A stretch of DNA of 64,000 nucleotides, taken from Burkholderiales bacterium. GTDB taxonomy: Bacteria; Pseudomonadota; Gammaproteobacteria; Burkholderiales; JAEUOS01. Below, in pieces: positions 60,568-64,000 of this stretch (position 1 is the first letter of the stretch; every line of letters starts with the position of its first letter). The stretch covers positions 124,001-188,000 of the forward strand of contig JAEUOR010000062.1 in NCBI GenBank assembly GCA_016790635.1, given 5' to 3'. The translations under genes and the position numbers were made by a program. The notes below the pieces were generated by a model. The model was not told the DNA's origin. It saw only the letters and a list, made by a program, of their open reading frames with translations, and made no database searches.

Positions 60568-62031
60568 CTACTTGCCCGTGCGCAAACGCTCGGCGGTCAC
60601 CCAGGTGGCGTGAAAGCCATTGGGCACGCGCTGCGGCATGAGGACGCGCGCCACCGGCCCACGGCCAAACTCACGCGCATCGAAGACCTGCAGTTCGGAG
60701 CGCATGTCGCGCGCATTCCACACGAAGCTCACGACATAGCCGTGATCCTCGGTCTTCTGCCCGTCGGCCGGCGCGAAGGGCGCCTCGTTGTAGAAAAAGT
60801 CGCGCCCCTCGCTATAGGCCTGGATCACGCCGGACTCGAAGTCGAACTTGGCCAGACCCGCGAAGCGCGGCTGGTGAAGGCTGCCGCGCACCATGTTGAT
60901 GGCGTAGGCATAGCGCGTCTTGTAGCCCTGCCGGCCGCTGTCGATCATCGGAAACTCGCAACAGAACGTGTCGTCGATGATGCGCTCCGTGGTCTTGCCG
61001 GTGCTCAAGTGAAAGCGCCACTCGTAGGTCAGGTAGTCGCGGTGCTGCATGGTCGACCAGGCGCGCGCGAACTTCTCCGCCTCGATGTTGCCGGCCAGGT
61101 CGCGCGGCAAGCGGAATGGCGTGCCGATCATGACGATCTCGCGGCGCTCCGGCGGGCCCTCTTCCCAGGCGTTGACCACGTGCAGCAGGTAGGCCGGATC
61201 GGCCTCGAACCAGCGGATCTGCGAGGCGTCGCCATGGCGCGGCACCACCGCGAAGCGCGACGGCCAGTCGGGATAGAACTTCAGGCGATGGCGCCCGGTC
61301 TTGAGCGCCTCCGGGTCGTAGGTCAGCGGAAAGTCGTGCAGGATCGCGTAGTTCTCGGTGAACGCCATGTCGTGCGGCAGGCGCGGGCCGGGCAGTTCGA
61401 CCGGAATGCGATTGGTCAGGCGGCCCTCCGCGCTCACCTCGCCGTACTCCATGTAGGGCGCCTCTTTGAAGTAGTCGAAATAGAGAAACTCGCCGGTGCG
61501 CTCGTCGACCTTGGAATGCGCCGAGGCGCGCAGGGCCGGGGCGCCGGCGAAATCGACCGGCCCCAGGGTCGTAAGCGTCCAGGGGTCGACGTGATACATG
61601 CCGCCGGCCAGGTACCACATGGTGACCAGCTTGCCGTTGTGGAACTTGACGTCGGTATTCGAGGTGTTCTTGACCGGCATGTCCGGCCGGTCCTTGCGCG
61701 GCGACTCGCGCAGGCCCTTCCACAAGGCGCGGCCCGCGGCGACCTCCTCGGCAAACGGCGCGGTGCGCACCCAGCGATTGCGATAACTGACCCGCCCGCG
61801 GTCGAAGTAGGCCGCATGCAGCATGCCATCCCCGTCGTACCAGTGGTAGCGCCCCTCGGCGGCAAAGCGCCGGTTGGGGCCGTTGCGGAAATAGGCGCCG
61901 TTGAGATCCGCGGGCACCTCGCCGATGACCTCGAGGCGATCGACGCTGAGTTCCTCGGTCACGGGCTCGAAGCCGCCACGCAGCACCGGCGGCAGTTCGT
62001 CTGTCAGTTCATCAATCACCATCTCGGCCAT
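60568..62031 (-). CDS. carotenoid/stilbene cleavage oxygenase paralogue 3
   Basis: 487 residues. Iron ligands H172 (ASAHSKVD), H220 (LPHDMAFTENYA), H284 (LHVVNAWEEG) and H474 (GFHATW). More like paralogue 1 than 2 in its opening (RNGPNRRFAAEGRYHWYDGDG). ATG chosen for AAGGAG seven bases upstream; TTG 18 bases earlier is the alternative. Second gene of the operon led by the HxlR regulator; product handling by the reductase and the divergent acyl ligase is inferred. Confidence 0.9.
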   Translation of the reverse strand: MAEMVIDELTDELPPVLRGGFEPVTEELSVDRLEVIGEVPADLNGAYFRNGPNRRFAAEGRYHWYDGDGMLHAAYFDRGRVSYRNRWVRTAPFAEEVAAGRALWKGLRESPRKDRPDMPVKNTSNTDVKFHNGKLVTMWYLAGGMYHVDPWTLTTLGPVDFAGAPALRASAHSKVDERTGEFLYFDYFKEAPYMEYGEVSAEGRLTNRIPVELPGPRLPHDMAFTENYAILHDFPLTYDPEALKTGRHRLKFYPDWPSRFAVVPRHGDASQIRWFEADPAYLLHVVNAWEEGPPERREIVMIGTPFRLPRDLAGNIEAEKFARAWSTMQHRDYLTYEWRFHLSTGKTTERIIDDTFCCEFPMIDSGRQGYKTRYAYAINMVRGSLHQPRFAGLAKFDFESGVIQAYSEGRDFFYNEAPFAPADGQKTEDHGYVVSFVWNARDMRSELQVFDAREFGRGPVARVLMPQRVPNGFHATWVTAERLRTGK

Positions 62032-62070
62032 CGCATCTCTCCTTGGCAACGAACAGCGGATCGGCCGGGC

Positions 62071-63018
62071 TCAAGGCGCCGGCCTTTGAAAAAGCACATC
62101 GCGCGGCAAAAGCTCGCCGCGACAGCAGGAACAAATCACTTGTGCGCGAAAGTCGGCACCGCAGGCGCGATGCGTGCGGCGCATCGGCGCCCCGCCGCGC
62201 ACGGGCAGCCAGCGGTCGGCCCACTGCACCAGGGTGATGGTGAGCGGATAGACATCGCGCCCGCGCTCGGTCAACGCGTAGTCGAAGCGCCGGCCATCGT
62301 CAGCGGCGCGGCGCTTCTCCAGGAACCCGGCGGAAACGAGCACGCCCAGGCGATGGGCAAGCACGTTGCTCGCCGCGCCGGTCTCGCGCGCGAGCACGTC
62401 AAAGCTGCGGCAGCCCAGGAAGACCGCCGAGAGGATCAGGTGCGACCAGCGGTCAGCCGTGACAAATGCGCTGTGCCGCGCACCTTCGCGCACGTCCAGC
62501 ACGAAGCGCCCGGCAGCCCAGCGGCGCTGCGCGGCCCGGCCCGTGGCGGGCAGGAGGCGCACGCCTGGGGCGTCGTGCACTTCGATGTCGCGCAATCCCA
62601 CCGCCTCGCCGCAGTGCGCGCAGGCATAGAGCGGCCGCATCGAGGCTCCGCAGACGGCGTGGGCAAGACTGCGGGGATGCCGGCCGTCGGCCTGGCCGCC
62701 CCACTTGCGCGTCCATTCCCAGACCATCAGCGCCCACGGATGGAGGTCGCGCCCGCGTTCGGTCAGCCGATACCCGCCGCGGTCGGTCGAGAAGATGTCG
62801 TGCGCGACCAGGGCCTTCAGGCGTGTGCTCAGCGTCTGGCGCGGCACGCCCAGCGCGGTCTGGAAGGCATCGAAATTGCGCACCCCGAGGAAGCACTCGC
62901 GCAGGATGCGCTGGGTCCACCAGTCCCCCAGCACGTCGAGGGCGCGGTTGAGCGAGGTCGCACGCAGGTGGTGCGCGATGCGCGGCGAAGCGGCTGGCTG
63001 TCGCGCGCGCACATCCAT
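62071..63018 (-). CDS. HxlR-type regulator with two HTH domains
   Basis: 315 residues holding two HxlR winged helices: first LNRALDVLGDWWTQRILREC to LTERGRDLHPWALMVWEW, second VTADRWSHLILSAVFLGCRS to LTERGRDVYPLTITLVQW. Each is followed by a cysteine-bearing module (YACAHCGEAVGLRD; ICSCCRGELLPRD), so a structural Zn or redox role is possible. Ordinary HxlR proteins have one domain of about 110 residues and dimerise; here a single chain carries both. Start uncertain: ATG used here, another ATG 21 bases upstream. Likely binds the dyad at 63082. Confidence 0.85.
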   Translation of the reverse strand: MDVRARQPAASPRIAHHLRATSLNRALDVLGDWWTQRILRECFLGVRNFDAFQTALGVPRQTLSTRLKALVAHDIFSTDRGGYRLTERGRDLHPWALMVWEWTRKWGGQADGRHPRSLAHAVCGASMRPLYACAHCGEAVGLRDIEVHDAPGVRLLPATGRAAQRRWAAGRFVLDVREGARHSAFVTADRWSHLILSAVFLGCRSFDVLARETGAASNVLAHRLGVLVSAGFLEKRRAADDGRRFDYALTERGRDVYPLTITLVQWADRWLPVRGGAPMRRTHRACGADFRAQVICSCCRGELLPRDVLFQRPAP

Positions 63019-63069
63019 CGCGACCGATTCCCTGCGCATCCGCTCTTGCGTCACCGTCGAGACCCCGGC

Positions 63070-63104
63070 TTGCCATTGGTCGACCGAGTCTAGTACTATC
63101 GGTC
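63070..63104. promoter_or_regulatory. divergent promoter/operator between HxlR operon and acyl ligase
   Basis: Plus-strand TTGCCA, 18-bp spacer, TACTAT; a perfect inverted repeat GACCGA-N11-TCGGTC (63082-63104) covers the -10 element. Centre-to-centre spacing of the half-sites is about 17 bp. Its position suits repression of the ligase gene and control of the HxlR operon by the regulator encoded alongside. Confidence 0.6.
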
Positions 63105-63165
63105 TAATAGCGCAAGTTATCTTGCGGCCATCCTCTCGCCACAACCCGCCAAGGCAGCGTCACCC

Positions 63166-64000
63166 GTGATCCTGGTCCCGCAGGAGAAGATCGACCTCTA
63201 CAGCGAACGCGGCTGGTGGGGCCGGCGCACGCTCGACGACATCTTTCGCGCCAACGCGCTGGCGCACCCGGAGCGCCTCGCAGTCGTCGACGCGTGCAAT
63301 CGCGCCGACTTCACCGACGGCGTGCCGCAGCGCCTCACCTACGCCCGGCTCGCCGATGAAGTCACCCGCATGGCCCAGGTCCTCGTCGACCACGGGGTGG
63401 CCAAGGACGATATCGTCGTCGTGCAGTTGGCCAACGGGGTCGAGCAGTACATCGCCTACCTCGCCTGCGCGCGCCTCGGAGTGGTCGTCTCGCCGGTGCC
63501 GGTGCAGTTCCGCGAGCACGAGCTCGAGCATGTGCTTGCCACCACCCGCGCGCGCGCCGCGATCACCTTTGCCCGCATCGGCCGCCACGCGCATGCGGCC
63601 ATGTTCTGCGCCCTCAAGGCGCGCCACCCCGCGTTGCGGCAGGTGTTCGCCTGGGGCAACGACTTGCCATCGGGTGCGGTCGACCTCGCAAGCGCGCTGG
63701 CGCAGGCCGACGCGCCGGAACGGGTCGCGGCCGCTGTCGCACGCGCGAACGTCGATGCCAACGATGTCTTCTCGGTGTGCTGGACCTCCGGCACCGAGGC
63801 AACCCCCAAGGGGGTGCCGCGCAGCCACAACGAATGGCTCATCGTCGCCCCGGCGATCATCGAGGCCGCGGAGCTCGCGCCGGGCTGCCGCCTGCTCAAT
63901 CCCTTTCCGCTGGTGAACATGGCCGGGCTGTCAAGCAACTTCGCGGCCTGGCTGGAACTGGCAGGCACGGTCGTCCAGCACCATCCGTTCAACCTGGAAA
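63166..64000 (+). CDS. AMP-dependent acyl-CoA synthetase/ligase (partial)
   Basis: First 278 residues of an ANL-family adenylating enzyme, cut by the right edge. RTLDDIFRANALAHPERLAV, LTYARLADEVTRMAQVL, and the AMP-binding P-loop CWTSGTEATPKGVPRSHNEW are clear. Starts with GTG; no ATG is near. Probably activates an aromatic or aliphatic acid to its CoA ester, transcribed divergently from the oxygenase/importer operon. The C-terminal domain is outside the window. Confidence 0.87.
   Translation, partial: MILVPQEKIDLYSERGWWGRRTLDDIFRANALAHPERLAVVDACNRADFTDGVPQRLTYARLADEVTRMAQVLVDHGVAKDDIVVVQLANGVEQYIAYLACARLGVVVSPVPVQFREHELEHVLATTRARAAITFARIGRHAHAAMFCALKARHPALRQVFAWGNDLPSGAVDLASALAQADAPERVAAAVARANVDANDVFSVCWTSGTEATPKGVPRSHNEWLIVAPAIIEAAELAPGCRLLNPFPLVNMAGLSSNFAAWLELAGTVVQHHPFNLE

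Noticed and set aside
60553..63093. An 846-codon plus-strand frame over oxygenase paralogue 3 and the HxlR gene
   Set aside because: Antisense to two clear genes and it covers the promoter dyad; no recognisable motif.
1..64000. CRISPR arrays, tRNA or rRNA genes
   Set aside because: No regularly spaced repeats, tRNA cloverleaf or rRNA-like sequence was noticed by eye; a covariance search would be needed to exclude a tRNA fully.

Overview
The window is high-GC chromosomal DNA from a betaproteobacterium, most likely Burkholderiales. The best evidence is the housekeeping order queG | tsaE-amiC ... mutL-miaA ... purM | perM-hda-HAD-pcnB-folK ... dgk-panC, together with several Bug/tripartite-tricarboxylate binding proteins, Tat signals and GTG/TTG starts. 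No rRNA, tRNA or CRISPR array was seen.

Layout. (1) 1-10444: a catabolic locus on the minus strand. FAH-family hydrolase, gentisate-dioxygenase-like cupin, a taurine/sulfonate-type ABC importer, MBL hydrolase, SDR, aldehyde dehydrogenase and a CoA-binding acyl-CoA synthetase run as one overlapping operon. An iron alcohol dehydrogenase is divergent across a short region holding a strong dyad operator, followed by a class II aldolase-like gene. (2) 10445-17131: an IS remnant, an IclR regulator, a two-subunit molybdenum hydroxylase (iorAB-like), and a heavy-metal-type two-component pair whose probable binding box lies upstream of iorA. (3) 17132-20795: mobile debris. An IS91-type transposase fragment, a MazF/PemK fragment fused to a truncated integron cassette, then an integrase-less cassette array (attC sites, aldo/keto reductase cassette, HEPN-like cassette) running into a fragment of a Bug protein. 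(4) 20796-47137: mostly housekeeping (queG, tsaE, amiC, kup, argD, dedA, mutL, miaA, purM, perM, hda, pcnB, folK, dgk, panC), interrupted by a PIN toxin-antitoxin pair, a small set of accessory enzymes (33-38 kb), and an HtrA-like gene that has lost all three catalytic residues and sits between two copies of a 49-bp repeat. (5) 47138-64000: a second catabolic island with three carotenoid/stilbene cleavage oxygenase paralogues plus the relic of a fourth, a LysR regulator, MBL hydrolase, Bug protein, enol-lactonase-like hydrolase, VapBC, a VOC protein, a branched-chain-type ABC importer (livKHMGF), an FMN reductase, a double-domain HxlR regulator and an AMP-dependent ligase.

How the parts fit (inference): both ends of the window look like uptake-plus-degradation modules for aromatic or plant-derived compounds. 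In the right-hand one, an HxlR operon joins a double-bond-cleaving oxygenase to its own importer and reductase, and the divergent acyl ligase would activate an acid. The middle is conserved core genome with small insertions. The most unusual items are the integron-like cassette cluster with a HEPN protein, the catalytically dead HtrA homologue inside a duplication, the clustered oxygenase paralogues, and a promoter-leader-terminator arrangement just ahead of argD.
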